DNA of 64,000 nt from Hyposmocoma kahamanoa (GCF_003589595.1 NW_020653713.1:6200360-6264359), one strand, 5' to 3'. Shown: positions 32,223 to 44,485, numbered from the stretch's first letter. Notes: generated by a model not told the origin, from the letters alone. Translations and numbers: made by a program.

Positions 32223-33762
32223 TAAAGGATACTCTATCGACTGTGCAGAGTTAGGTTAGTCCGGCACCGTGGTATAGTAAATATTTTGGTTATTTTATGT
32301 CGGGAGTATTTACAAAAGTATGTTAACATACATTTGATTCAGAATATTGCAACATTTTATTGTATTATTTAGTATACCATGTAAAAATAGGTCCTATAAT
32401 ATTCGGCGATCTCTAATGGTTGTCACTTCACACGGCTATTTGTATTCTTTATTAGGTGTTTTGTGAAAAATATTTGACGTACCTACTGACAAACACGCAG
32501 ACACTGACAAATATGACCACCTACATATGGAGTCAATAAGGAGTTAAAATAATGAATATGAACATAGTGTGGATGGTTTACAGGCTTATTTGCCTATTTG
32601 GCTCCTTTAATTGCATCTACGCATGATGATTGTTTGCCAAATATATCAATTACGCAAATACAAATGGACATGTGAAGTGCCACCATTAGAGTATTCATTT
32701 TGAAGTACTGCAATCTTTGAACATAACGGATCTATGTGATATATCCGACAAGAAAAAAGCTAATTGTCTTGTAAACGTACGGTGAATACTTTTAAGTCTT
32801 TGTGAGGGAGCACAGTAGACTGAGTACTGGGTTCCACACAACACTGGTGAATTCCAAATGACTCCGAACAAGATTAAAATCTTTTAAGTTACACCTCAGG
32901 AAACCAGCATTTATCATTATCATTATTGCTAACCAGGAATACATTGACAGCATTGACTTACAATTATATGGACGTGTCGGGTCCGCGCTAAAAAGTGTCC
33001 GAACTTATAGGGCGGTAAAATCGTATACAGAGCGTCATTCACGCTTTAGTCTTCGGTTGTTCGACTGACAGCGAAGCAAGCAAAATTAGACAGTACTGCG
33101 ATGACATTACAATTTAAATTCAACGTTCAAGCTTTTTCATATTCCTTTACATGTCACTACGTTTAAATAGGTTGACTTGGGACATTTTTTTCGTGGTTTT
33201 TGTATTAGACCCGTCGTCCATTTATTTGTAAGTCAATGATTGACAGTCAATTGTTTCCTCATTTCAAGACGAAAAGAAACAACACCCCTATACCGGTTGC
33301 CATCGTCCGAAATTTGCCAGAGTCCAATAACAAGCATGTATAGAGGTGCTTGGTCATTTGCATACCCTAATCCACCGCCGGGCAGAGGGCACATGAGGGC
33401 TCAAGCCTCCGACCTGTCTGAATTAAACTGCACCGTCATATTGAAAAGGAGTACCTACCGACGCTGGATTAAGTTGTCGATCCGTTTTATCCAGTTGGAT
33501 TTGGAAAACGATAGCGTTTGAATATAACTCACTTCGACACAAGTAGGTACTTTACGTGAAAACTGGATTGTGTAGAGGTATAAGTTCATGTATAAGAATG
33601 TTGGGATTACAAAATAAATTCCAGCGCTTCGCTTTTTGCTCTAAAAGTCCGACAAGCACGTCTAGAAGACACCGACAAAAGGAGCTAATGCTCTTAAATG
33701 GTAAAATAAAATTAAGGAGCACTGTTTTATAGAGAATTTTGCTATAAAAGATACTTAGAGCG
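32223..33762. other. no gene recognised
   Basis: The plus-strand frame at 33240-33521 (93 codons) shows no domain. Confidence 0.4.
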
Positions 33763-34279
33763 CGTTCCCATTATGTCGTAAAGTTTTATTTATCGTTGGA
33801 CGACTGTTGCGTCTAGCCTGTTCCCATATCACGACTCTGTCGTGACTGTGTTGTGGACGTTTATTTTATCGTTGAACGACTGTCGTGTCGAACTGTTCTC
33901 ACTAGATCGTGATGACAATTTATAGGTTCACGGCAGCCGCCTTGTCGTTTGCACGACAGATTCGTTTGAAGCTGCGATTGTCTGTCGTCACATTTTTATC
34001 GTGACGTTTTGTTATCGTCGGTCAGTCTGTCGTCGTAACGTCAAAAAAGTTGTGAAAGACAAAGACAAGAAATATCGGGAAAATAAAAAGAAGTCATACC
34101 GTGGTAAGAAACCTGATACTAGTGATAATCATTTAGTGAATAACCACGAAAGTCTTAAAATCTATATTGTGAAAGACAGTTAATCGTGTTGTGCTAATAT
34201 GTGAACAACTTCATTTAAATATACAAGTCACGACTCTTTAAACTGCATGGGTATCCGTCGTCACGACATAGTGGGAACG
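33763..34279. mobile_element. 517 bp TIR element with internal repeats
   Basis: The ends CGTTCCCATTATGTCGT and the inverse of CGTTCCCACTATGTCGT form 17 bp TIRs with one mismatch. Two direct repeats of about 70 bp start near 33788 and 33861 ('ttatcgttggacgactg' / 'ttatcgttgaacgactg'). A small Lys-rich frame at 34001-34183 has no domain I recognise. No target duplication is evident. Confidence 0.7.
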
Positions 34280-34300
34280 TACCCGTTAGAACGGCTTATT

Positions 34301-34612
34301 AACCGACATAAAAAAGGAGGAGGTTCTCAAATCGACTGTGTTTTTTGTGTGTATGTTTCGCGTATCCTACTCCGAGACTTGTGAATCGATTTCGATGATT
34401 ATTTTTTATTGGAAGGGGGTACCTCTGTAGTAGTTCCATCAAATTTGAAGAAAATCCACACCTACAAGAGTGGCACCTTAGAAAATGAACCCGTTTCATT
34501 GGATTTCACCCACTTTCCGTTAACCGATTTTAATAAAACTTGGCAAATAGATGTAATTTCACAAACTTTTGAGATCGGTTTTTTTTTAAAGGTTTTTTTA
34601 TACATTATCAAG
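34301..34612 (-). repeat. interspersed repeat family A, copy 7
   Basis: Inverted; 'aaaaaggaggaggttctcaa' to 'tttgagatcggttttttttt'. Confidence 0.75.
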
Positions 34613-34614
34613 TG

Positions 34615-34910
34615 ACGGAACGGACAAGTCGTGCACCGTGCAGTCGTAATGGATAGCTACACGCCTTTCCAAAGCAGTAACAGTGTCACTCAGAGCTGCT
34701 TTAAATCGCAAAGATCTGAGGGGCATTGCCACTGCGCCCGTCACCCTGAGACATAAGTTGACAAGTCCCATGTGCCTGCAATTTCACCAGCACCCTTACC
34801 CTTCAAAACCGAAACACAATAATGCGTACATTACCGCTTAGGGGCAGAAATAGGTAAGGTAGTACATCCCAGGACGAACCTTTCTTAAGGAGCTCTACTG
34901 CTACTAAGTT
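34615..34910 (+). repeat. interspersed repeat family B, near full length
   Basis: 'gacggaacggacaagtcgtg' to 'aaggagctctactgctacta'. Confidence 0.8.
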
Positions 34911-35044
34911 ATTATTCTTTAACTAAACGTGTACAGAGTATAGACGCCCTATTCATTTAAGAGTCATTTAATAAAAGTTTTACGAGATATTAGGCAATAC
35001 GGATAAATTTGTTGCGATTTTTGGTGATTTCATAGTTAACATTG

Positions 35045-35735
35045 GGATCGACGACTAAACTTAGTCCAATTTAACCCCACCAAGACACGAGTTTGCGCGT
35101 TCACCGCTAAAAAGCCTCCATTTGCTGCAAACCTTCAGTTCCAGAACAAGCCATCAAATATCTCGGAGAGCATCGGGATCCTTGGTGTTGACATCTCTTG
35201 TGACGTTCAGTTCCGTAGTCACTTAGATGGCAAAGTCAAGCTGGTGTCCAAAAAGCTTGGTGTGCTCAACAGGGCTAAGCGGTATTTCAGTTCGGAGCAG
35301 AGACAGACTTTATAAGTCACAAGTCCGTCCCCACCAGGAATACTGCTGCCATCTTCATCAGAAGAGACTTTGCCTCCCTACGCCTGTTCTATCGCTTGTA
35401 CAATGGCCAATGTTCTGAAGAACTGTTTGACATGATGCCTCCAGCAACATTTTATAATCGCACCGCTCGCCACCGGCAGGGAGTCCATCCTCACACTCTG
35501 GAACCGAGTCGGTCTCGTACAGCTTTCTCCCACGTCTAACTAGGTTGTGCAATGAACTCCCTGTCGGGGTTTTCCAGCAGGAATACAGCATGGAGTCCTT
35601 CAAAAGGGGTTTGAGAAGGGTCCTAGAGGGTCGGTAACGCGCTCGTGACGCCCCTAGTGTTGCAGGCGTTCATAGGCGACGGTAACCTCTTTCCATCGGG
35701 CGGGCCGTATGCTTGCCTGCTGCCTACATAATATA
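35045..35735 (+). pseudogene. jockey-like LINE, C-terminal remnant
   Basis: A broken frame on the plus strand. The first part reads FNPTKTRVCAFTAKK, then GILGVDISCDVQFRSHL and KKLGVLNRAKRYF: the region after the reverse transcriptase palm of jockey-like LINEs. An internal deletion near 35340 follows RPHQEYC. The next part reads DFASLRLFYRLYNGQCSEEL, then PATFYNRTARHRQGVHP and MESFKRGLRRVLEGR, the conserved C-terminal tail of this group in Lepidoptera. Frameshifts and a stop occur near 35537. The 3' UTR ends 'gggccgtatgcttgcctgct' plus an A-run at about 35735. Endonuclease and most of the reverse transcriptase are missing. Confidence 0.85.
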
Positions 35736-35739
35736 AAAA

Positions 35740-35999
35740 AAACATACTATACTACTAATTTTCTAGGATGATCCCTGTGACACTTCACAAAGTTCAATAT
35801 AATATAACCTTGTAACGACGTCCACTAATTTACGTATTTTATAAACTATTTTATAAGTCTCGCTTTTAAGTGAATAAATTTTGCATTTTAGTATTTGCAA
35901 GCAAATACATAAAATAAATAAGAAAAAATACATAAAAACATATAAAAAAACACCAAATTAGTGAGAAATGAGCAGAGAAATAAATTAATTTCAAAAATT
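35740..35999. other. no gene recognised
   Basis: AT-rich spacer between two LINEs. Confidence 0.4.
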
Positions 36000-37155
36000 T
36001 ATTTATCTTTACGACAACGTACAAAGGTTACTCACCATTTACTGTTGCTGACTCTATCAAAGCGGGCACGCTCACCTCTCTGGGCACTGCTACTCATCCT
36101 GATTGTGAACCTTTTTCCTTTCGCGAAATCACTGAGGGGGAAGTTAAGAAGAGTATCCTGTCCATAACTTCCAAAGCTGTGGGTGAAGATGGTATTTGTC
36201 GCGACATGCTGATACCTATCCTGGATGACGTTGCTTCAATTATCACACACATTTTGAATACTTCTCTTGCAACTAGCGTCTTTCCTAGCGATTGGAAATT
36301 AGCTCATGTCATTCCCATCCCTAAATCCGTTACTCCCACGGCTTTCTCCCAATTTCGTCCTATCTCCATCCTACCATTCCTGTCCAAGGTCCTTGAAAGC
36401 ACAGTTCATAAACAACTTCACTCATATGTCTCTCGTCATGAACTTATAAGTCCGTATCAATCTGGTTTTCGTCCTGGTCACAGTACTGTAACTGCTTTGC
36501 TTAACGTCACCGATGATATTCGCCACGCCATGGATAACAGGTTGTTTACCATTATTGTTTTGCTGGACTTCAGCTGTGCTTTCAACTCTGTCGACTATGA
36601 CATCCTTCTTGCCATTCTCTGCTCTCTTAACATCTCCCCTGCTGCAATTGCTTGGTTTTCGGATTACCTCCGCAATCGCTATCAAAGGATCAGGAATGAT
36701 GACATCTATTCCGATTGGTCTCCTTTGACTTCAGGGGTGCCACAGGGTGGTGTACTTTCACCTCTTCTCTTCTCGCTGTTCATAAACGAGCTCACTAAAT
36801 TAATTTCTCCTCCATTCCACTTATACGCAGATGACTTGCAAATTTATAGACATTTTGATGGAACCAATACCCAATCTGCCATTGAATCTATTAATAAGGA
36901 TCTTCTTGTGGTGAAGTCTTGGGCTGATGCGTTTGGTTTGCTTGTAAACCCTAGGAAATCACAGGCAATAATTGTAGGTAGCAACAGACTTTACTGCAGG
37001 TTGGACATTAATAATCTTCCCAAGGTCTCGTATGATGGAGTAAGTCTTGCATATGCTGAAAACACAAAGAACCTGGGTCTGATAATCGACCGTACACTGT
37101 CCTGGAGACCACAGGTAAATGAGGTTAGTCGACGCATGCACTTTTCCTATCATTC
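36000..37155 (+). pseudogene. outer LINE: reverse transcriptase, first part
   Basis: Reverse transcriptase of a jockey/CR1-type LINE, truncated at its 5' side. An open frame is readable from about 36000 (TVADSIKAGTLTSLG, then EVKKSILSITSKAVGEDGI), with no start codon needed. RT blocks in order: HVIPIPKS, FRPISILPFLSKVLE, YQSGFRPGHST, VLLDFSCAFNSVDYD (first catalytic Asp), SGVPQGGVLSPLLFSLFIN, HLYADDLQIY (YADD catalytic pair), NPRKSQAII and LGLIIDRTLSW. The frame is intact up to TYR-HIS codons at 37148-37153, where a second LINE is inserted. The duplicated target TCATTC is 37150-37155. The remainder continues at 40833. The enzyme would copy element RNA at a nicked target, but this copy is interrupted and lacks its endonuclease. 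Confidence 0.9.
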
Positions 37156-37333
37156 AAAGTCAAAGTCAAAGTCAAAGATTATTTATTCCATAGGTAAAAT
37201 AAATTTACACTTGAAAACGTCACATTTAAGCTACTGCTCGTTCACTACGCTGACCTCCCTGAGAAGAACGAGCAAGAAACTCTAGGGATTGCTCTTTTCA
37301 AATAAACTTAAATGCTATGGAATACACTTTGAA

Positions 37334-40224
37334 TCAAATTTGTGTGGATTCTGGAGCCATGTCGTCTTTCCATACATCTTTATCTAACACGTAGTCTTCA
37401 ATTTTGTAATATGATTTTTCGATCAAAATATTTTTAATGTAGTTTTTAAACTTAGGAAATGATAAACTTAATATATGCTCCGGAATCTTATTGTAAAAAC
37501 GTATACAGTTCCCCATAAAAGAGTTGTTTACCTTGGTTAAACGAAATCGTGGTACCATGAGTTTGGACTTAGCTCTAAGGTTAATGTTATGGATATCTTC
37601 TTTCTTATTGAAATTATGTATATTTTTACGGGCATATAAAATATTTGAGTAAATGTACTGCGATGCCACAGTCATGATACCAGTCTCCTTAAATTTTTCT
37701 CTGAGAGATACCCGAGAGCCTAGACGGTACACAGAACGAATCGCTCGTTTTTGCAATACAAATATGGTTTGAATATCTGCCGCTTTACCCCACATGAGAA
37801 TCCCGTAGGACATTATACTATGGAAGTAACTAAAGTAAACTAGTCTAGCAGTACTAACATCGGTAAGCTCACGTATTCTGCGGACTGCGTATGCAGCGGA
37901 GCTTAATCTGCTGGCCAGGGACGATATATGTGGAAACCACTGAAGTTTACTATCTAAGGTCACTCCCAAGAAGACTGCTTTATTAACAAGGTCTAACTTT
38001 TCTCCGTTTATTTCTATGCTTGGACTAGTCGATTTTACGTTAGGTAATTCAAATTTAACACATTTTGTCTTCTTGGCATTAAGCAATAAATTATTAGCAT
38101 TAAACCAATAAACTACCTTAGAGAGGGTATCATTAATACGGTCATGGTTAATGTCATGTCTGTCTGTTTTAAAAATCAAGGATGTGTCATCAGCAAACAA
38201 CACTATTTCGCAATGGTCCTTAACAAAGAATGGCAGATCATTAATATAAATCAGAAATAAGAAAGGTCCAAGTATTGAGCCCTGCGGAACACCCATTTTT
38301 ACTGGAGAACCCAAAGAAGTCACTCCATTTATGTCTACTTTCTGAATTCTACCGTTGAGATATGACGAGACAAGTTTCGACGCCTTGCCATTTACACCGT
38401 AATGTTCCAGCTTCCTAATAAGAGTATTATGATCAACGCAATCAAATGCCTTTGAGAGGTCACAGAAAACACCAATAGCGTTCTGGGACCTTTCCCAAGC
38501 ATCAAAGATGTGTTTTAGTAACGCTACCCCCGCATCGCTAGTCGATCTACCACTAGTAAACCCGTATTGTTCACTATGAAAAATATGATTCCTACCGAAA
38601 TAGGACAGTAATTGAGTTAGCATAACCTTTTCGAATATTTTACTTAAAGCTGGTAAAATTGAAATGGGCCTATAGTTGCTAGGATCAACTTTCCTACCGC
38701 TTTTGAATAAGGGAATAACCTTGCTGTATTTCATTAAATCGGGAAAAACACCTTCGTCAACGCACCTATTGAAAGCTACAGCTAACTGTGGGGAAATGAG
38801 ATTAATAACTGAGTCTATAACTTTAGTTGATATGCCCCAGAGATCTTCAGTTTTTTTAACATGTATTGACTTAAAAGCTTTTATGATGTCTTGTGGATTA
38901 ACATGACGAAAATTAAATAAACTGCCACAAACGTTAACATTTTCCTTTAGGAGATCAATAGCAAGTGAAGGGGAGGAATTTAATGATTTTGTAGTGTTCA
39001 CAGCAATTTCCGAAAAGAACGATTCAAAAGCTTGGGCTACTTTATCTTTAGATTTTATAAGTTTGCTGTCTAATTCTAAAACTATATCTCTATCGTGTAG
39101 TTTAACCCTGCCTGACTCTTTATTTATTATGCTCCAAGTAGTTTTAGATTTATTTATCGATTGTCTAATTTTGTCGCTGTGAAACTTAACCTTAGCAGCT
39201 ACACAAACTTTTTTAAATATTTTCGAATAAATTCTAACATATTCTATAAAATTGGAATTATTATTATAAGTTTTCATAGCATATAGCTCATACAAACGAG
39301 ACCTACTCTTATGAATACCTACTGTTGCCCAGTCGTTGAATTTAGTCTCTCTATGGAAAGTTAATGTTTTCGATTTAAATATATTGTCAAATTCATTTTT
39401 AATTAAACCAAATATCGTGTTATATAAAGTATTTGGATCCTCCGGTATATGGGATAGGGAATTTAAACTATTGCCGATATTATTTTGAAATCTAATTATT
39501 CGTTCTGTGGTAATCGGTCTGCAGAGAAATTGGTCTACCTTCTTGCTCATTTTACAATTAAAAGAAGCCAATTGGCCACTATGGTCGAATCTTAAGCAAT
39601 TAATTATTGATTTAGACACTGCGTCTGTGTTACAAAAGATGTTATCAATACAAGTAGAAGAGGAGGCAGTAATGCGAGTTGGTTCTAAAAAAAGATTAAT
39701 CAAGTTAAAACTTTGAAATAAATTAATGAGTCTTACAGAAGTAGAACAGTTTTCCAACAGGTTTACATTGAAATCTCCACATATTACTACGTTTTTTTTT
39801 TGGTTGGAAAAATCCGCTTTAAACTGTCTTCCATAATTAATTCAAACTCGTTAAAATTAGCAGAGGGGGGCCTGTATACACATAAGACGACAAACTGATC
39901 CAATTCCACACATGAAATCTCAATAGTTCGTTCAGTAGAAAGATTTGTGATATCCTTACGCTCTTTAAATTTTAAGTTACGCTTAATAATAATCATGGAT
40001 CCGCCTCTACTTAAGCTCTTTCTTATGAACGAACTGACTATTACATAATTTTCTATATTGTTAATGGCTTCGTAATCTTTCAGCCAGTGTTCTGTAACAC
40101 AAAACACGTCAACGGAAATATCGTGCAAAAAAAGACTTATTTCTAATATTTTGCCAGAAAAGCCTTGAATATTTTGATGTACTACATGGAAACGATTAGA
40201 CTTTTCTGTTGTCGTGTTTTTCAG
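37334..40224 (-). pseudogene. inner LINE ORF2: endonuclease + reverse transcriptase
   Basis: Readable from CTG at 40224, overlapping the ORF1 stop as CTGA, to the stop at 37334. The endonuclease (APE type) reads VVHQNIQGFSGKILEISLFL, DVFCVTEHWLKDYEAINN and RGGSMIIIKR, then a YRPPSANF block. A single -1 frameshift lies in an A10 run (T10 on plus, 39792-39801). After it the endonuclease resumes with CGDFNVNLL and the catalytic-His-type block RFDHSGQLASF. The RT domain is fully open: YRPISILPALSKIFEKVM, FCDLSKAFDCVDH, GVPQGSILGPFLFLIYINDL, LFADDTSLIF (catalytic FADD), KTKCVKF, FLGVTLDSKLQW. A C-terminal domain runs to the end (CIRFYNKIPEHIL). The frame from 39757 to 37334 is 807 codons without a stop. 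Only the homopolymer shift and the missing ATG separate it from an intact ORF2. Confidence 0.93.
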
Positions 40225-40832
40225 TTTAAATTATGCTTATTAAAAAGTATACTGTTGCTACTTAAAGTAGGAGCATTGTCGTGGGACTGTGTTATATCTT
40301 CTATAACAGCGTCCTTAATATTAAAAGATAGCAAACTAGCTATATGTCTTAGATACCTTAGGGGTAAAAGTAAATTATTCTCAAAAAGTTTGAAGTTCCT
40401 TACGAACTTATTAATATCAAAACAAAATATAACGTCACTATGACGGCAAGTCAAATTATGAATGTGCGAATTTATGTTGTATATATACTTATTACGAGCG
40501 ATGTCTAGGTTAGAGCAGTAAGGGAATGCACTTAGTATGAATTTACACCCACACTTCTCATGAATTCTCAAGAACACGTCAATGCTACTATTTACTTCTT
40601 TTTTACTAATGTTAGTACTATCACCTATTATAAGAATCACTGTTGTATATTTATCAAAGTTGCAATCACTTAACAGTGTAATAATTTGACTAAAAGTAGC
40701 TCCTGGATAGCAATAGTTGACTACCCTTTGTTTTAAGTGGTTACTAAGGTGGTGGCCTAGTCCTACGCCTATTTTATCAGAAAAAACTACCGTTCTTCTG
40801 GATGGCCTGGTCGGAGTTCTAATAGTCGGAGT
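40221..40832 (-). pseudogene. inner LINE ORF1, C-terminal esterase-like part
   Basis: Open from the truncated 5' end at 40832 to TGA at 40223-40221, about 203 codons. VVFSDKIGVGLGHHL resembles block I of SGNH/GDSL-type hydrolases, although the catalytic Ser position reads Lys. NYCYPGATFSQI and TVILIIGDSTNIS resemble later blocks (PGA and GxxD/GDS). CR1/L2-type LINEs often carry such an esterase domain at the end of ORF1, where it is thought to act on lipids or membranes during replication. The nucleic-acid-binding N-terminal half is missing through 5' truncation. The degenerate Ser suggests that the hydrolase activity, if any, is lost in this copy. Confidence 0.75.
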
Positions 40833-41370
40833 TCATTCTCTCAAGCGGCTTCAATTCTTCTTACCGTTCAACACCAAGGTTATGCTTGCTCAGTCCCTAC
40901 TACTCCCTCTTCTCGACTATGCCGATGTTTGTTATTTGGATGTTACTGAGGAGCTGCTTAACAAACTAGAGCGCCTACAAAATCTGGCAATCCGTTTCAT
41001 ATTCGGTTTACGTAAATATGACCATATCTCTGAATTTCGGACTAAATTGAAATGGCTCCCAATCCGACTTCGCCGAGATATGCACGTTCTTTGTCTACTT
41101 TATAAAATTTTAAATTACCCCCAGCTTTCTCATTATCTGTTTTCCCGTTTTTCCCCCTTATCCCCCAATTCCCGCCCAAAACGTACCTGTGACACTAGAA
41201 CACTTTTATATCCCCAATCCAACTCCAAATTCTTTCACAATTCTTTTACCGTAAGTGCAGCTCGTATGTGGAATAAACTACCTGCTAGCATTCGTGATAG
41301 TCCATCGGTGGCATCTTTCAAACACAAATTAAAAGAGCACTTCCTGTCGAACGCGTTAGATAGTTTATAG
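40833..41370 (+). pseudogene. outer LINE: C-terminal part after insertion
   Basis: Continues the outer LINE's frame exactly once one TCATTC copy is removed (SYHS joined to LKRLQFF). It encodes the post-RT region: LAQSLLLPLLDYADVCYLD, LERLQNLAIRFIFGLRKYD, LKWLPIRLRRDMHVLCLLYK, a Pro/Ser-rich link, and AARMWNKLPASIRDSPS with SFKHKLKEHFLSN, the conserved C-terminus of jockey/CR1-like proteins. It stops at TAG 41368-41370. No further stops or shifts are seen, so the outer element was intact in this part when it was hit. Confidence 0.9.
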
Positions 41371-41710
41371 GTAACATATTTGTAGACAAATGATCTGTTA
41401 TTATAATATATATTCTGTTATATGTTCTTCTTCTGGTATATGTTCTTATGTATGTATTTATGTATATAAAGTTCATTTATGTGCATATGTCTGTCGTATG
41501 TATATTATTATCATTTATATTTTATTTACATTTAAATTTACATTTTGTTGTACATTAATTAGTCCCGCAGACTTCATTTTTGCACCACGGCTACGGTTGG
41601 CTGGAAGAGATCTCTTATAGAGATAAGCTCACCTTTGTATATGTCCATTGTAACGTGTGTTTCATGTGTCTTTTCTTTGTACAATAAAGAATATATTGTT
41701 ACTTCATTGG
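41371..41710 (+). other. 3' UTR of outer LINE
   Basis: AT-rich UTR with a 'tatgtatgtatttatgtata' stretch and AATAAA at 41683-41688, about 20 nt before the likely end. Confidence 0.6.
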
Positions 41711-43149
41711 TCTGCATTTGCTAGAGATGAGGTATATCGATAAAAAGTTTTCGATGATTCAATGAATAAATATACAGTGCGTACACGAGTTTAATCTATT
41801 AGGTAATTAGTGATATGATATTAATGTTTTTAATCTACATGACAAAAGGATACTTTTATGCAGTAAAAGAGGGACATCTATGAATAAACAATAAAACTTA
41901 TTAATCGGTACTTTAATTTCTTGTAAAATCGCAATGCAAAGGCGTAAACCACCACAACACTATAGCTAATTATTTCCGCAAATACAACCTGATTATCACC
42001 GGTCCAACTCCAATCCAACCAACCACCAACCACAAGAAACAATTTACAATTCGTACCACATTGCGTACGTTACTCTTCTCCTTTTAAAAAACCCATCTGT
42101 CAACTCACTCGCGCCATTTTATTTCGAATGATGCGATACATTGCTGCGTTCACACATTGAGGACCTTTTATAAAATCAATAAACTAATCGTAATTGTATC
42201 TACAGAGATTATCAGAATCGACTACAAAATGTAAGTAATATACTCGTAATTAATCATGGCTAACAATTATGAGTCTCTTTATTAAAATATCAATTGAAAT
42301 GGCATTTGAATTTAGTTGGGTGTTTCATGCCTTCAGTGCAATACAAAACACTTCATAGATCTGTACAACAACACAAACAACTTACAAATTATTTTTTTCT
42401 CGCGATCAATATAATCACGTAAACGCTTTACAAGATACCGCACTTGACTGTTGATGACAATCTTTTTGAGTCTTTTCAGCGTTGCTAAACAAGAACAGCT
42501 AACTTAAATACAAGTAAAGACGGGAATTTTTATGAAACATGAATTCTAAAATTATCTGAAAGATGGCAATAAATTGTAGACCAACATGGTCATATACATA
42601 AAGAAATAAGTTTGACGTCACAGCACCTTTGTGAAAATATTAGATATAATAGGAATAATATTTTTTCTTGAAAAATATGTAGCTGTAAATAGCGAGATCG
42701 CCTGACGACTAGATATAAATATAATAAAAGATCCCAAAAAAAATGAGAACATAACGATTTACAAAGAGCGGCCTCTTAAGTTTTATTATTCATTCTTTAA
42801 GCGGGTATTTGCCTTAAGAATTGCCATGAATCGTAATGTTTAATCAATTTGATGGTTTCTAGTATAATTGGTTTACCCATGAAGTAAAGATAATTGAATT
42901 ATAATTTTAATTAAAACAATTCTTGGATCTCAAATTCAAATAATGTCTATTTTATAGGTAGGGTGATGGCACCAACGATCAACATTTTAAGGGAAGCGTT
43001 TCTTTAAATTTGACATAACTTTTTGTTTTTAACATAATATCAATAATGACTCGCTTACTTAACAGATATAATCCTTAAGAAAATTATTATAAGATAATTA
43101 TTACTAAAAAAACCTAAATAAGAATGTTTCTAAAACTTTAGTAATGTAC
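41711..43149. other. no gene recognised
   Basis: No open frame or repeat recognised. Confidence 0.4.
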
Positions 43150-43340
43150 ACAAAAAATCCACTCAGAGCTTTAAATCGTAAAGATCTGGGGGGCACTGCC
43201 TCTGCACCCGTCACCCTGAGACGTACGTTGACAAGTCTCATATGCCTGTAATTTCACCAGCACCCTTACCCTTCACGACCGGAACACGGTAATGCTGATA
43301 TTACTGCTTGGCGGCAGAAATATGCAACCCTGGACGAACT
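43150..43340 (+). repeat. family B, partial
   Basis: 'ccactcagagctttaaatcg' to 'gcttggcggcagaaatatgc'. Confidence 0.72.
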
Positions 43341-43429
43341 ACTACCACTAGTGATACGGGCAATAATACTTTCCCGTATATATTACTAATACCAAGATCA
43401 GAAGCGTTTTATTAATTTATGTAATAACA

Positions 43430-44000
43430 CACGAAAAACGTCATTTATAACCTACTGCATTTATAACCTATGCTGACTTCTACGATAAGAACAAGCAAGA
43501 AACTCTAGGGGTTGCTATTTTCAAAAGATTCTACTAGGCCTGTCGGTAGTTACGCGGGAGATTATTATTGTCCGTGTAACTACTAGTAGTTCTGCTGATA
43601 GTACCACGGGCAACAAAGGAAATTAGTTGTTTTCGATTTCCATGGGATCCTCTCATCAGATACTGACTTCGTGGTGACAATGGGACTGTTACGGACTCCT
43701 TTGTACATTTTATATTTCCTTTTCTGGTTGTCATGGTAACGGTGATTTGTTGGTTACATGTATTATTGTGTCAAGTGAAAAGTCGACTTTTTTTTGTAAA
43801 AAAACAACGGTATCTATAGTACAGTAGGCAAATGAACTCGCGGGCAACAGCTACTTTACAACATGTATTTCAAATATCATAAATCGAGACAACTTACAAC
43901 AGCTAAATATTTACCATGAATTTTTATCATTCAACTACGAAAAAGCTGTTTAATGACCTTTAGTGTAAAGTTTTTATTTCATTATAGTTTTTCAAGCTGA
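43430..44000 (-). repeat. CR1-like LINE 3' fragments
   Basis: 43440-43520 matches the UTR block 'gaacaagcaagaaactctag'. 43860-44000 matches 16560-16690 ('catcataaatcgagacaact'-like). 43530-43740 between them is unrecognised. Confidence 0.55.
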
Positions 44001-44154
44001 GTAAAAGATCCTTGTTCCACATGGAACTAATCTGTGTCTAAAATACAGATAGCCCTATGATACGATATGATACGATAAGCCCTATAACCGAACTTCGGTA
44101 GAAGATGGCTCCTCAAGAAGGTAGGAAAAAAATAACGTACACGCTGCTAAATCC

Positions 44155-44480
44155 AGTATCGCGGGTGCCATGGATAAACATAGAGACAACCACAAATTAC
44201 GGCCAAACCCGGAGAGATACTACTTTTCGTGTAGGTACTACTTACCTACTACAAAATTTAAAATAAATACAAATATAATAATAATAATAACGTTTTTTTT
44301 AAGCCTCGCACTAGGGAAACCTTGTGTCGCGGGTGCCATGGACACACACATAGACAATCAAAAATTACACCCAAACCCACGAAAGAAATAAATGTAGACC
44401 ATATAAATATCTCTCCCGACCCGGGAATCAAACCCGGGACCTCTGCGTGGCAGACCGGCATGATAACCGTTCGACAACGG
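44155..44480 (-). repeat. tRNA-like SINE family C, one partial and one full copy
   Basis: 44155-44215 holds only the body ('cgcgggtgccatgga'). 44286-44480 is a fuller copy with B-box inverse 'cccgggaatcaaacccggga' and A-box inverse 'ataaccgttcgacaacgg'. Confidence 0.72.
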
Positions 44481-44485
44481 AGGAA

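Larger units (their letters stand above)
37156..40832 (-). mobile_element. CR1-like LINE inserted in outer LINE
   Basis: 3677 bp, minus orientation, between TCATTC copies at 37150-37155 and 40833-40838. The 3' end, at the low coordinate, is a (TTTGA)n-type tail read on the minus strand as 'ctttgactttgactttga'. The 5' end, at the high coordinate, is truncated within ORF1. It contains the C-terminal part of ORF1 with an esterase-like domain, then ORF2 with endonuclease and reverse transcriptase and no RNase H. This architecture is typical of CR1/L2-type LINEs. The 3' UTR block 'agtttcttgctcgttcttct' recurs in fragments at 16430, 43480, 46390 and 57220. Confidence 0.93.

Noticed and set aside
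38676..40443. Several plus-strand frames of 60-90 codons
   Set aside because: Antisense shadows of the inner LINE ORF2 and ORF1.
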